DNA of 64,000 nucleotides from an uncultured Lachnospiraceae bacterium (GTDB lineage: Bacteria; Bacillota; Clostridia; Lachnospirales; Lachnospiraceae), in assembly GCA_902775485.1 (NCBI GenBank), contig CACYMJ010000004.1, positions 17,100 through 81,099 of the forward strand, in the 5' to 3' direction. Below the pieces are notes generated by a model. The model was not told the DNA's origin and searched no databases. It saw nothing but the letters and a program-made list of their open reading frames with translations. Shown here one piece after another: positions 8,712 through 20,509 of this stretch. A program made the translations under genes and the position numbers. Within the stretch, counting starts at the first letter, position 1. Each line of letters opens with the position of its first letter.

Positions 8712-10763
8712 TCAGGACTTATACTTAAAACAGTATTTCTTTTTTGTTTCACCTGCTCCGTCCCCGCGGGCCACAACAAGGCTTTCCTTCGGAGCAAGCG
8801 TTGTATCCCCGACCGTTATGCTGCCTTCGGATGTATTTAAATAGAATTCAAACACCTTATCTCCGTCTGACCTTCTGTGATACTCGATCCCTTTCGGTAT
8901 GTCCGCACATTCGATGTCTGCATCTTTAAGAAGGGTTTTAAGAAAACCTTCCATTTCATCAGGAGCGCTTCTGGCTGCCTGGTAATAAGCCGCACCGCTC
9001 CCGTATTTCTTACAGGTAAGTGCCGCCCCTCCCTTGTAGTAATCATCAGTATATACACCTATGACATCGGCATCCCCAACCTTTAATACCTCGGCATAGT
9101 CCCTTACTTTCCAGTTCGAATCTCTGAATCTCTCATCCGTTATATTAACGGTATTTGTATCTGTGGGATAGAGCGTGTCGATCTCTTCGCTGACGATCCC
9201 GAAAACCTCCGAAAGGCCTGCTCCCGGAAACCCTCCGAGATGGCACAGGCAGTTCTCATTAATATATCCCATCATATAAGTTCCCAGTATTATGCCGCCC
9301 CGGCTGACAAAATCCCTGATACGCCGTGCGCACTCATCACGCAGCAGAAACAGCATCGGCGCGATTATAAGGCTGTATCCGTCAAACGGATCATTTGCTG
9401 ATATTATGTCGGCCTCAACTCCGAGCTGCAACAGTTTCTTCCAATATTCCGAACACGTCTGAGGATACCGGCGGGTTGTTTTTGCAAAGCCTCCGGATCC
9501 GTCTATGGCCCACCAGTTGTCCCAGTCAAACAACACTGCCGCTTTGGATACCGGAACCGTTCCTTCCACATCCGCAAGTTCTTCAAGCATTTCCCCGGTT
9601 GCGGCGACTTCCCTGAATATCCTCGTTCCGTCTGTTCCGTCATGACCTATAACACCGCCATGGAACTGTTCCGCCGCTCCGCGCGATTTTCTGAACTGAA
9701 AATACTGTACCGTATCGGATCCCGATGCGATCGCCTGAAGCGAGAACTGCATATGAACGCCCGGGCGTCTTAATTTGTTATAATCCATCCAGTTAACAAC
9801 TCCGGGTGTACTCTCCATCAGCATGAACGGACGGCCTCGTTTAAGTCCCCGAAGCAGAGCATTGTCAAAAGCGCTCTCAAGCATCGTGTCCGCATATGTC
9901 TCACGGTCATTGTGAAATTCCGGATAACTGTCCCAGGAGATCGTATCCATCTGCGCGGTCAGTACCCGGTAATCTATATCGTAAAACTGTTTCATCAGAT
10001 TTGTCGTTACCGGGATATCGTCTCTTGATGAATACTGTCTTAATGTATCTGCCTCAGTCTTGGCAAAGTCTGCAAAATTCCACGACGTAAATCTCTTCCA
10101 CTCAAGATTCAGCCCCATGATCGCCGTCTGACCGTTTTCATAAGGAGGTTCGATCTCATCAAAGCTTTCGTATCTTGCGCTCCAGAATGTCGTCCACCAC
10201 TCATGATTCAACTTCTCTATGTCATTACCAAAACGCTTTTTCAGATACTCTCTGAACCTGTTTTTACAGTTATCACAATAGCACTCTCCGCCATATTCGT
10301 TTGAAATGTGCCACATCAGAAGTCCGGGATGTGATCCTGCACATTCTGCAAGTTTCCGGTCGATCAGCCTTACCTTGTTCCGGTATATTTCCGAACTCAG
10401 GCAATGGTTATGCCTCAGACCGTGCCGGTTTCTGATCCCCATCCCGTTCGTACGCATAACTTCCGGATACTTAAGATCCATCCATGCCGGCCGGGCTCCC
10501 GACGGGGTTGCAACAATACTGTATATCCCGTTTTCATACAGTCTGTCCATGACATCGATAAGCCATTCAAAATGGAATTCTCCCTCACGCGGCTCATATA
10601 CACTCCACGAAAAAACGCCGATCGTTGCCTCGTTGATCCGCGCTTTCTTCATATACTCTATATCAGCCTTAAGTATATCCGGCCGATCGAGCCACTGCTC
10701 CGGATTATAATCCCCTCCGTGTATCAGTTTTCCTATCGGTCTGTCAAATACAAAGTTTTTCAT
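8712..10763 (-). CDS. Beta-galactosidase, GH42 family
   Basis: 683 residues, full GH42 length. The TIM-barrel domain spans about 10-390 with acid/base Glu156 (WHISNEYGG) and nucleophile Glu317 (MLMESTPG). Cys121, Cys161, Cys163 and Cys166 form the zinc cluster seen in many GH42 enzymes. A central trimerisation domain (about 400-600, starting near VSKAAVLFDWDNWW) and a small beta-rich C-terminal domain follow. There is no signal peptide, so it acts in the cytoplasm on imported galactosides or galacto-oligosaccharides. A GGAGG site precedes the ATG. No sugar transporter lies nearby; instead it follows the EAL gene by 33 nt, so it may be read from the same transcript as the two c-di-GMP genes. 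Confidence 0.95.
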   Translation of the reverse strand: MKNFVFDRPIGKLIHGGDYNPEQWLDRPDILKADIEYMKKARINEATIGVFSWSVYEPREGEFHFEWLIDVMDRLYENGIYSIVATPSGARPAWMDLKYPEVMRTNGMGIRNRHGLRHNHCLSSEIYRNKVRLIDRKLAECAGSHPGLLMWHISNEYGGECYCDNCKNRFREYLKKRFGNDIEKLNHEWWTTFWSARYESFDEIEPPYENGQTAIMGLNLEWKRFTSWNFADFAKTEADTLRQYSSRDDIPVTTNLMKQFYDIDYRVLTAQMDTISWDSYPEFHNDRETYADTMLESAFDNALLRGLKRGRPFMLMESTPGVVNWMDYNKLRRPGVHMQFSLQAIASGSDTVQYFQFRKSRGAAEQFHGGVIGHDGTDGTRIFREVAATGEMLEELADVEGTVPVSKAAVLFDWDNWWAIDGSGGFAKTTRRYPQTCSEYWKKLLQLGVEADIISANDPFDGYSLIIAPMLFLLRDECARRIRDFVSRGGIILGTYMMGYINENCLCHLGGFPGAGLSEVFGIVSEEIDTLYPTDTNTVNITDERFRDSNWKVRDYAEVLKVGDADVIGVYTDDYYKGGAALTCKKYGSGAAYYQAARSAPDEMEGFLKTLLKDADIECADIPKGIEYHRRSDGDKVFEFYLNTSEGSITVGDTTLAPKESLVVARGDGAGETKKKYCFKYKS

Positions 10764-10796
10764 TTTATCCTCCGTTTATCCCGCAAAAGGCAACAT

Positions 10797-12662
10797 CTAA
10801 TTCCTGACAGCCAGGAACGATATGAACTCATCTTCGGGAAGGGGCCGGGCGAAGTAATAACCCTGTATGTATTCCACACCCATATCTTCCATGACCTTTT
10901 CCTGCTCCTCGGTCTCTATTCCTTCGGCAACTATGCTCATACCCATCTTGTGAAGTATATCCATCATTCCGGTAAGGATATGTTTGGTCTTCTCGTTCTC
11001 AAAGAACCCTTTTGTAAATGAATGGTCAAATTTGATGATGCCCACCGGCATATGTACAAAGTAATCGATATTTGATCTTCCCGTTCCGAAATCATCCAGC
11101 GAGAAAGTTATTCCCTCATCGATCAGCCTGTTCATATTCTTGAGCATCAGCTCACTGTTTCTGGCCGCTGCTGTCTCGGTGATCTCCAGATTGATCCACC
11201 CGGGATCAACATTATACTGCTCCATATAATCAAACACGAACTTCGCAGGATTCTCATAATCAAACTGCGCCGCCGAGATATTGACCTCGATCTGCTCAAG
11301 ACCGTATTTCTGAACTTCGCCCCTTGAAAGTGTCTGACAAACTTTTTCAAAAACACGTATTCCGAGAGGAATGATCTGTCCGCTCTCTTCGGCAACAGGT
11401 ATGAACTCTCCGGGCGGTACCAGACTGCCATCCTTATTTCGTATCCTGACGAGTGCTTCCGCAACGTTAAAACGCGACTCTTTGACATTGTAGAAAGGCT
11501 GATAGAATACCTCTACCCTGTCTTCTGCGAGCGCATCATTGATAAGTTCCTTTGTTTTGTTTGTCCTGCGAAGCTTTTGAACAAGTTCCACACTTGCGAC
11601 CACTATCTCCTGTTCGCTTTCAAGATATGTATGCAGAAACCTGAAGAATTCATCCGATCCGCTCATGATCAGGCTGTCCGGTATCAACAGATATGTACCT
11701 TTTGCCGGAATATCGGTAACATTGTCCTTCTGCATCTTGATGTTCGCGGCCCGCTCAAGCATCCTTTCCTTATCATCATAAAGAACACAGAATGTATCGT
11801 CATCTATCCTGAAGGCCGGCTCGGGTCCGAGTGCCACAAGTGCACGGGCCGTACGCATAACGGCAGCCTGCTCCATACTGTAATCGACAAAATTGGTCAG
11901 ATAATGTATCTTGGCGGTAAACATCGAAAAAGACTTTCCAAACCTGTATTTATCTCTCACATAAGCAGACAATGCATTGGTCGTAAACAGTCCCGTTGAT
12001 GCATCTATATACTCACTCGGATTCTCAAGCTGGATATACAGTATTACCATACCGAATGCCGATGCAAATCCGACCAGAAGCACCTTCGGCACAGCAAACT
12101 GAATGGCGGCCGCAAGAAGCCACAGCCCCTGCCATAAAAGCATCGCGACAAATCTTCTGCCCGGCATGCTTTTTCTGTAAGCAAGCGTTGTAATGATCGT
12201 TGCCATAACATATATTGCCGCAAGCGCATATGCAACCGTCGTCGACGGTCCGTAAGAATAAACCTCACGCCCATGCACTTCATAACCGATCGGCAAAGCA
12301 AGCATCAGTACCTCACCTGCAGCAAATATCACATGTGAGATGATCGTGACGTTTTTTGCCCATTTTTTATCCTGTGGAAGAAGACTTGTGGAAGCATACA
12401 TATAGCCGAAATATCCCTGCATAACAAGCAGCATGATATATATCTTGCATACCAGAGAGGTAATGATAGGGCTGAATCCCTTAAGAATTGACATATTGAT
12501 CAGAATAACGGACAGGATATCGAATATCAGACAGGCAACGCATGCACAGATGGCTCTGAAAAAAAGCTTACGGTTCATAAGGTCAAGCTTCTTCTCACGA
12601 AGAAACATGACCGTGATCGTAAATATGATAAAAAGCGCACAACATTGAAGTTCTATATTCAT
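10797..12662 (-). CDS. Membrane c-di-GMP phosphodiesterase with degenerate GGDEF and active-looking EAL
   Basis: 621 residues. About seven membrane helices (residues 5-215) are followed by a degenerate GGDEF domain (about 225-350) in which the signature reads R-I-D-D-D-T-F instead of R-x-G-G-D-E-F, so it cannot make c-di-GMP. The EAL domain (about 365-615) keeps the key residues: A-E-A-L, V-N-I-S-A-A-Q, E-I-T-E-T, L-D-D-F-G-T-G-R-S-N, the Lys in GIIKFDHSF, and A-E-G-I-E-T-E-E-Q. It should therefore hydrolyse c-di-GMP. It lies 63 nt downstream of a diguanylate cyclase gene, pairing synthesis and breakdown in one unit. Confidence 0.92.
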   Translation of the reverse strand: MNIELQCCALFIIFTITVMFLREKKLDLMNRKLFFRAICACVACLIFDILSVILINMSILKGFSPIITSLVCKIYIMLLVMQGYFGYMYASTSLLPQDKKWAKNVTIISHVIFAAGEVLMLALPIGYEVHGREVYSYGPSTTVAYALAAIYVMATIITTLAYRKSMPGRRFVAMLLWQGLWLLAAAIQFAVPKVLLVGFASAFGMVILYIQLENPSEYIDASTGLFTTNALSAYVRDKYRFGKSFSMFTAKIHYLTNFVDYSMEQAAVMRTARALVALGPEPAFRIDDDTFCVLYDDKERMLERAANIKMQKDNVTDIPAKGTYLLIPDSLIMSGSDEFFRFLHTYLESEQEIVVASVELVQKLRRTNKTKELINDALAEDRVEVFYQPFYNVKESRFNVAEALVRIRNKDGSLVPPGEFIPVAEESGQIIPLGIRVFEKVCQTLSRGEVQKYGLEQIEVNISAAQFDYENPAKFVFDYMEQYNVDPGWINLEITETAAARNSELMLKNMNRLIDEGITFSLDDFGTGRSNIDYFVHMPVGIIKFDHSFTKGFFENEKTKHILTGMMDILHKMGMSIVAEGIETEEQEKVMEDMGVEYIQGYYFARPLPEDEFISFLAVRN

Positions 12663-12725
12663 AAGCTTCCCCCCGGCATGAGCCGGACTGTTTTATGTTT
12701 TACCCTTCCCGTCAGGAAGCGTCAC

Positions 12726-14723
12726 TCATATTCTGTCAGCTTTAAGCTGCTGTTTGTTCTCGTACATCTTACGGTCGGCTCTTGCAAATACCGCGGATAC
12801 ATCCTTGTCCGCTCCGGCTTCGTATTCGGACAGACCGCAGGCGATTATCGGTCCGTCATCGACAAGGTTTTCAAGAACCCTGCAGCGCAGCTCTTCCATA
12901 AGTTCTTCCCTTGCCGCAAAATCATCTCCGCGAAGGAATACAACAAATTCGTCTCCGCCTACACGGAACACCGGACTGTGAGCGAATATGTCGCACAACA
13001 GCTTGGCCGACGCCCTTATATACTCATCTCCGGCCTTATGCCCCTTTGTATCGTTTATATATTTTAAGTTGTTCGTATCACACACAACGATCGCGAACGG
13101 CTCCTTCTGATCTCCGCTGTCGATATCGGCCTGAACGGACCGTTCAAGTTCAGTGTATGCCGTCTTGTTTTTCGTACCGGTAAGCTCGTCACGCCTTGCA
13201 AGTTCCTTCTCGGTATTAAGCGCAGACAGCTGCTCTCTCTCTTTGCGGATCTGATCGTCAATATTTTCCACGGTGATAATGATATGAGCGGCATCACTCG
13301 ACATACGTATGGACATCCTGAAGTACTGAGCATCACCTTCATATACGAACCGGTAAATGATATCATGCTGCTTTCTTCTGTCCAGAGCAGATATGATGAA
13401 ATCCCTGTTGAGCGTCTCATACATTCTGTCCCTGTCGTCCTCGTGAACTATCCTTGATATATAGTCCCGTGACTCACTAAAGAAATCATTTCCTTCTTCT
13501 CTGACCTCGAGCTGACCGTATATGTTTCTCGAAGTAAAGCTTGTATAACTTCCGTCAGAGGCATCCACGTAGTAGATCACATCGTAGTTTGAAGCCAGGC
13601 TTTCCGCGATCTGTCCGAATGTTATATGCTTTTTCTGGCTTTCCTGCCGGGCTGTTTCCGCAGTTATCTCATCGTCCATATCCTTCTCGCATAAAACAAA
13701 ATGTTTTTTATCGGGCGATAACATGATCGTGAATCTGAAATACCTCGGCTGCCCTCCTACCATTATTCTGTACTTGTACGAATATGAATTCCTGCCCTCC
13801 AGATTGGAAAGCATCGTCTCCTTGCTGTAAAGGCTGACGGCAAACTCCCTGTCGTCGGGATGTGCGTATATAGCAGCATTCTCCTGCGTTTCTTTGTAGA
13901 AATCCTTGCCCTGCATCGGAACATTCATTGAGTCGTATTCCTTGCTGGTCGAAAATTCCCTGTACTCTCCCGTTTCGATATCGATGTAATACATCGCTTC
14001 ATAATCTTCCGCCAGACCCGTTGCGATGTTATCATAGACTTCATTCTCTTTGCGCTCATCCGCTTCCACAAATGTATGTATCACACACGTTGCCACAAGG
14101 CATCCCAGCGCATAATACGGCAGCATGGGATCTGCAAGCTGAAGTATCAGGAACAGGACCAGAACAAGACAGGTTGCGCACACGGCCCTGTACCGGAATT
14201 TATCGCGCCCTCTTGATCTGAGTGATACTATGAATGCATACATCGAAATGACAAGATATAAAGTCAGCTGCAAATAGAGCGCAATGTATCTTCCAGGCTC
14301 GGCAACATAATTACGGTTTGCATCAAATGAGAAAATGACCGGTTTAAAGAAATTGACAAACAGAAGTGCTACCGCACATACCGCGATAAAATGCGTGGCG
14401 TGAAACAACGCAATGCTGCGCATGCGTTTTTTGTTAAGATATGCGATAACATATCTGATCCACAGGACCATGATTATGACCATGAGAACAAAATACACGG
14501 CCGTATCCGCATAAATGAGCGAGAACCCCGTCGGGGTATGACGGAATTCATACAGAATACCCCACAATACATCGGAGATGTAATAGAGCATCACCGCAAC
14601 AAGAAAAGCCCTGTAGCGCTTCGCCGATTCTGTGGCGTTATCATCTTTGTTTTTTTTCAGGACATCTTTGTTGATGATCAGATTAACTATCAGTGCAACA
14701 AGTCCGGCACTTGAATATACCAT
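12726..14723 (-). CDS. Membrane diguanylate cyclase (GGDEF) with two PAS-like repeats
   Basis: 665 residues. Six or seven membrane helices (about 5-215), then two similar PAS-like segments of about 130 residues each (from TGLAEDYEAMYYIDIETGEY and from ESLASNYDVIYYVDASDGSY), clearly an internal duplication, then a short coiled linker and a GGDEF domain (about 500-660) with an intact R-V-G-G-D-E-F. The D-x-L-T-G-T-K-N-K motif at the domain start is also intact, so it should be an active cyclase. I see no RxxD product-inhibition site before the GGDEF motif. It is the first gene of a run continuing into an EAL phosphodiesterase and a GH42 enzyme. Confidence 0.92.
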   Translation of the reverse strand: MVYSSAGLVALIVNLIINKDVLKKNKDDNATESAKRYRAFLVAVMLYYISDVLWGILYEFRHTPTGFSLIYADTAVYFVLMVIIMVLWIRYVIAYLNKKRMRSIALFHATHFIAVCAVALLFVNFFKPVIFSFDANRNYVAEPGRYIALYLQLTLYLVISMYAFIVSLRSRGRDKFRYRAVCATCLVLVLFLILQLADPMLPYYALGCLVATCVIHTFVEADERKENEVYDNIATGLAEDYEAMYYIDIETGEYREFSTSKEYDSMNVPMQGKDFYKETQENAAIYAHPDDREFAVSLYSKETMLSNLEGRNSYSYKYRIMVGGQPRYFRFTIMLSPDKKHFVLCEKDMDDEITAETARQESQKKHITFGQIAESLASNYDVIYYVDASDGSYTSFTSRNIYGQLEVREEGNDFFSESRDYISRIVHEDDRDRMYETLNRDFIISALDRRKQHDIIYRFVYEGDAQYFRMSIRMSSDAAHIIITVENIDDQIRKEREQLSALNTEKELARRDELTGTKNKTAYTELERSVQADIDSGDQKEPFAIVVCDTNNLKYINDTKGHKAGDEYIRASAKLLCDIFAHSPVFRVGGDEFVVFLRGDDFAAREELMEELRCRVLENLVDDGPIIACGLSEYEAGADKDVSAVFARADRKMYENKQQLKADRI

Positions 14724-14770
14724 CTCTTTTTTCCTGCTTTATCCCTTTTATAAGCACGATCAGGTATTTT

Positions 14771-14806
14771 AAAAACAAAAAGCCACCGGGCACGGCCCGG
14801 GTGGCT
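14771..14806 (-). terminator. Intrinsic terminator after the STAS gene
   Basis: GC-rich hairpin built from AGCCACC (14781-14787) and GGTGGCT (14800-14806) with further GGGC/GCCC pairing inside. On the minus strand it is followed by TTTTTGTTTTT. It ends the STAS transcript, and by position the whole glm-pur-atp run. Confidence 0.85.
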
Positions 14807-14834
14807 TATAGTATTCACATATGACCGCGGCAGA

Positions 14835-15134
14835 TCATTCGACGGTAAGGATATCAAGAAATCCGGTTACTTCGAGGATCTCATTAACCTCTTCGGAAAC
14901 GTTCCTGACGATCATCTTACCCTGCTTGTTCATGATCTTCTGGGCGGAAAGAAGAACGCGAAGGCCGGCACTGGAAATATACTCGAGCTGTGCAAGATCG
15001 AATATAAGAGTTTCCACGTTGCCAAGTCCGCTCTTTATCTGTTCTTCAAGATCCGGTGCGGTGACCGTATCAAGTCTTCCTTCGAGAGCGAGCTTTAATT
15101 CACTTCCGTTTTCTTCCTTAGATATTTTAAGCAT
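14835..15134 (-). CDS. STAS-domain anti-sigma factor antagonist (SpoIIAA/RsbV type)
   Basis: 99 residues, a single STAS domain. The site phosphorylated by partner kinases is visible as Y-I-S-S-A-G-L-R (Ser near residue 54-55). It starts with MLKISKEENGSELKLALEGRLDT, typical of RsbV-like proteins. A strong AAGGAGG site lies before the ATG and it has its own promoter. No kinase or phosphatase is adjacent, but an RsbW-like kinase gene lies at 63429-63851 in this window and is a possible partner. Such pairs control sigma factors or, in many clostridia, other outputs; the target cannot be told. Confidence 0.9.
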   Translation of the reverse strand: MLKISKEENGSELKLALEGRLDTVTAPDLEEQIKSGLGNVETLIFDLAQLEYISSAGLRVLLSAQKIMNKQGKMIVRNVSEEVNEILEVTGFLDILTVE

Positions 15135-15188
15135 CTCTATCCTCCTTATTAAAGCCTACATAGCCTCATCTTTTTCTGAGTATATCAT

Positions 15189-15218
15189 ATTATACACCAA
15201 AACTGTAAATTTCCACAA
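15189..15218 (-). promoter_or_regulatory. Promoter of the STAS gene
   Basis: TTGTGG (15218-15213), 18-nt spacer, perfect TATAAT (15194-15189) on the minus strand, inside the 96-nt gap after atpC. It lets the STAS gene be expressed apart from the ATP synthase genes. Confidence 0.6.
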
Positions 15219-15230
15219 GAATCTTCAATA

Positions 15231-15647
15231 TCAATTGTATTTTCCGTATCTCTTTTTTATCTTGAGACGGTTAACGGCACGGGCCAGTATTCCCTTCGCG
15301 GCACGGTAATTGAGCATGTCGCTCCTGCCCTCAAGAACATCCTTTGCCATGTCTTCTTCATCCCTTGCCCTGGCTTCATCGATCTCATCCGGATCCTCGG
15401 CCGATTCCACGAGCAGCATAACGCTGTTGTTCTCGACCTTTACGATCCCGTTCGACACAGCCGCATGGCACCTTGTTCCGTCGGGAAGCGTATACTTAAC
15501 CACCCCGATCGTAACTGCCGCAACAAGGTTTTCATGCATAGCCTGTATACCGAGCATCCCTTCGGTCGTCGGAACGACAAGGCTTACGCACTTTCCGTTG
15601 AAAAAATCGTTATCAGCTTCAAGAATGTGAAGATCGAACTCTCTCAT
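15231..15647 (-). CDS. atpC: F-type ATP synthase subunit epsilon
   Basis: 138 residues: N-terminal beta-barrel (EFDLHILEADNDFFNGKCVSL, GMLGIQAMHENLVAAV) and a C-terminal two-helix domain. The IDEARA stretch near residue 90 matches the I/L-D-x-x-R-A motif by which some epsilon subunits bind ATP. The C-terminal helix is basic (NRLKIKKRYGKYN). Epsilon couples the gamma shaft to the c ring and can block ATP hydrolysis when its helices extend. It begins 2 nt after atpD, ending the ATP synthase genes. Confidence 0.95.
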   Translation of the reverse strand: MREFDLHILEADNDFFNGKCVSLVVPTTEGMLGIQAMHENLVAAVTIGVVKYTLPDGTRCHAAVSNGIVKVENNSVMLLVESAEDPDEIDEARARDEEDMAKDVLEGRSDMLNYRAAKGILARAVNRLKIKKRYGKYN

Positions 15648-15649
15648 GT

Positions 15650-17917
<2,268 letters not shown>

Positions 17918-17925
<8 letters not shown>

Positions 17926-19648
17926 ATGCTCTTATCGCAGCTTCCGTGATCCTCTGTTTGTCCGCCTCGTCAAGAGTGCCTTCGTTTTCTATCTTCAGGA
18001 CTATATCCTGACACTGCTTCATCGTCTCATCTACAAGAGGGATGATCCGCTCATCGATATCCTCCGGATCGATATGCTCAAACCTGTCAGTCGTAGCTAT
18101 AACAAGCATAAACACCTGCTCGGCAAGAGTACGCGGACTGTTCTGCTTCTGTTTGAGTATCTTCATAAGTCCTTCGCCGTATCTTATGAGCTTTTTTGTC
18201 GCCTCATCCATGTCGCCGGCGAACTGCGAGAACGTCTCCATCTCCCTGTACTGTGCAAGGTCGAGTCTGAGTGTTCCGGCTGCTTTTTTCATGGCCTTTG
18301 TCTGCGCATCTCCGCCCACTCGCGATACCGACAGACCGACGTTTATTGCCGGACGCTGGCCGAGTCTGAACAGACCTCCCGATAAGAATATCTGTCCATC
18401 AGTGATGGATATGACATTTGTCGGGATATATGCGCTGACATCCTCTTCCTGTGTCTCGATCACCGGAAGTGCCGTAAGGCTTCCGCCTCCCTTTTCATCC
18501 GACAGCCGCGCGGCACGCTCAAGGAGTCTTGAGTGCAGATAGAATACATCTCCGGGATAAGCTTCACGGCCCGGAGCACGCTCGAGCAGCAGACTGATCG
18601 ATCTGTATGCCACCGCATGTTTTGTAAGGTCATCGTATACGATCAGGACATCTCTTCCCTTTTCCATAAAGTATTCGCCGATCGCGCATCCGGCATAAGG
18701 AGCTATGTACTGAAGCGGTGCGGGCTCTGCCGCCGATGCGTTAACGACTATGGTATAGTCCATTGCGCCGTGTTTTGTAAGCGTGTCAACAAGCCTGGCT
18801 ACCGTGCTCGTCTTTTGTCCTATCGCAACATATATGCAGATAACATCCTTATCCTTCTGGTTAAGAATGGTATCCGTTATTATCGTACTCTTTCCCGTCT
18901 GTCTGTCGCCGATTATCAGCTCACGCTGTCCGCGGCCTATCGGAAACATGGAATCTATCGCAAGTATACCGGTCTCGAGCGGAACATTTACCGGCTGTCT
19001 GTCTATAACGGCCGGTGCATCGTTTTCAACCGGTCTGTAGTCATCTGCTATTATCTCTCCGAGTCCGTCGATCGGTATGCCGAGCGGATCCACTACTCTT
19101 CCGATGAAACCTTCACCGACGGGAATACCGGCCACTCTTCCGGTACGCTTTACCGTGCTCCCTTCGCATACTTCCTCTTCGGCATCAAACAGGATACATG
19201 CTGTCTCATCACGCCGCAGATCAAGTGCCATTCCGCGGACGCCGCCCGAAAACAACAGGATCTCACCGTATGTAGTATCCTCAAGACCGCTTACCGTTGC
19301 GATCCCGTCACCAACCGAAGTTACCGTTCCGATCTCATCGATCATAACCCTCGGGGTCCAGTTTTCAAGCGTATCCTTGATCAGCGGGATTATATCATCG
19401 CGCTCCGTATGAAGCGCAAGAAGAGCATCCTGAAGTTGTCTCAGTCTGCCCTGCTTGTTCCAGTCATATACATCCCCGCCGACAACAAGCCTGAATCCGC
19501 CTGTGATCCCGGGACTGTTTTTCCAACCGATCGATATCGGTTCCTTATATTTTTCAAGAAGAAAATCCGCCAGTCTTTTTAAGTCCTTCTGTGACGGTTC
19601 CTCGCTGCTGTATAATACAGCGGTCTTTTTATCTTCCATTCTCATCAT
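17918..19648 (-). CDS. atpA: F-type ATP synthase subunit alpha with an N-terminal delta-C-domain-like fusion
   Basis: 576 residues, about 78 more than usual. From about residue 83 it is an ordinary alpha subunit, including the N-terminal helix ([14 protein letters not shown]), [15 protein letters not shown], Walker A GDRQTGKS (247-254) and [10 protein letters not shown] with the arginine near the catalytic interface. Residues about 8-78 are extra: a helix ([14 protein letters not shown]), [16 protein letters not shown], then [18 protein letters not shown]. This follows the C-terminal domain of subunit delta (compare E. coli delta: [20 protein letters not shown]). No atpH gene lies between atpF and atpA. 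Three nearby ATGs (19648, 19645, 19639) compete; AAGGA is best spaced for 19639, and all keep the fused domain. Confidence 0.95.
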
Positions 19649-20127
19649 TCCTTATCGGACATGTTTTCAAAGAAGGAGTCAAAATCATCCTCGAGATCCC
19701 CTTCTTTCATGACGATCTTCTCTGCGGCGCGCGAAACATATTCCGTGATCTCCTGGCGGGCCTGTGCGATCATGCGATCGTGCTCTTTCTGTGCCTTATC
19801 CCTCGCATCATTAACAATACGATCGGCACGTTCATGTGCATCGCCTATGATCTTCTCCCTGTCAGCTTCAGCTTTGGCCGTTACGTCGGCACGAAGCACG
19901 GCATTGTCCTTCTCGGCCTTGGCGATCTTGTCCTCATAATCACCTTTGAGCTTTTCCGCTTCCGACAGAGCGTCTTTGGTTTTTTGGTCCCTTTGCCGGT
20001 ATTCTTCCTCTCTTTTGTCCATGAAATCATGAACCGGCTTGTACAGCAGTACATAAAGAATGCCGAACAGAAGGACCAGATTGAACATATGCAGCAGTAT
20101 CTGCTGCGGATCAATGTTAAGTGGCAT
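19645..20127 (-). CDS. atpF: F-type ATP synthase subunit b
   Basis: 160 residues: one N-terminal membrane helix (about 10-30, [19 protein letters not shown]) and a long charged coiled coil with the usual [17 protein letters not shown] stretch. It ends in an acidic tail ([18 protein letters not shown]). In a normal operon atpH follows; here the stop codon overlaps the first ATG of atpA (ATGATGA). There is no delta fusion on b itself, unlike the mycobacterial b-delta protein. Confidence 0.95.
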   Translation of the reverse strand: MPLNIDPQQILLHMFNLVLLFGILYVLLYKPVHDFMDKREEEYRQRDQKTKDALSEAEKLKGDYEDKIAKAEKDNAVLRADVTAKAEADREKIIGDAHERADRIVNDARDKAQKEHDRMIAQARQEITEYVSRAAEKIVMKEGDLEDDFDSFFENMSDKE

Positions 20128-20149
20128 GGTTTTACCTTCCTATCATCTA

Positions 20150-20506
20150 TCAGAGTACGAATATGATCAGAATAGCCACGATAAGTGCATAGATTATGGC
20201 CGTCTCGACGAATACCAGACCCAGCATCATTGCCGTTCTTATCTTTCCTTCGGCTTCAGGCTGTCTTGCGATACTCTCCACTGTTTTCCATATGACAAGT
20301 CCCATTGACAATGCACCTGCCGCTGCCACGACTGCGATCGCAATGCCTGCAGCCCATGCTTTTGAATGAGTCAGTGAAGCTTCGTCTGACATAGTGATCA
20401 CTTCGGTTTCGGACTCGGCTGCATACGTGTACTTCGGTGTGGCGATCGCCCATACCATAAGAGCGAGCATTAAAATAGCCGCGATCCTGACTGTAATCCT
20501 GTTCAT
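20150..20506 (-). CDS. atpE: F-type ATP synthase subunit c with a signal-peptide-like N-terminal extension
   Basis: 117 residues, about 35-45 more than most c subunits. Residues 1-30 look like a signal peptide (basic MNRITVR, hydrophobic core AAILMLALMVWAIA, possible cleavage after TYAA), followed by an acidic stretch (ESETEVITMSDEAS). The usual hairpin then follows: helix 1 about 50-78, polar loop ARQPEAEGK, helix 2 about 92-116. The ion-binding Glu is 101, with Thr102 and Tyr106 around it. In known Na+-binding rings a Gln sits in helix 1; the matching place here is Met68, so proton coupling is more likely, though not certain. Confidence 0.94.
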   Translation of the reverse strand: MNRITVRIAAILMLALMVWAIATPKYTYAAESETEVITMSDEASLTHSKAWAAGIAIAVVAAAGALSMGLVIWKTVESIARQPEAEGKIRTAMMLGLVFVETAIIYALIVAILIIFVL

Positions 20507-20509
20507 TTG

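Noticed and set aside
12663-12725. A terminator between the cyclase and EAL genes.
   Set aside because: A CCGGC/GCCGG hairpin is present but is followed by GGGGAAG, the ribosome site, and not by a T run.
20150-20506. A sodium-type c ring.
   Set aside because: Glu101, Thr102 and Tyr106 are suggestive, but the helix-1 Gln is Met68 and the residue two before Glu is Phe; evidence is insufficient.
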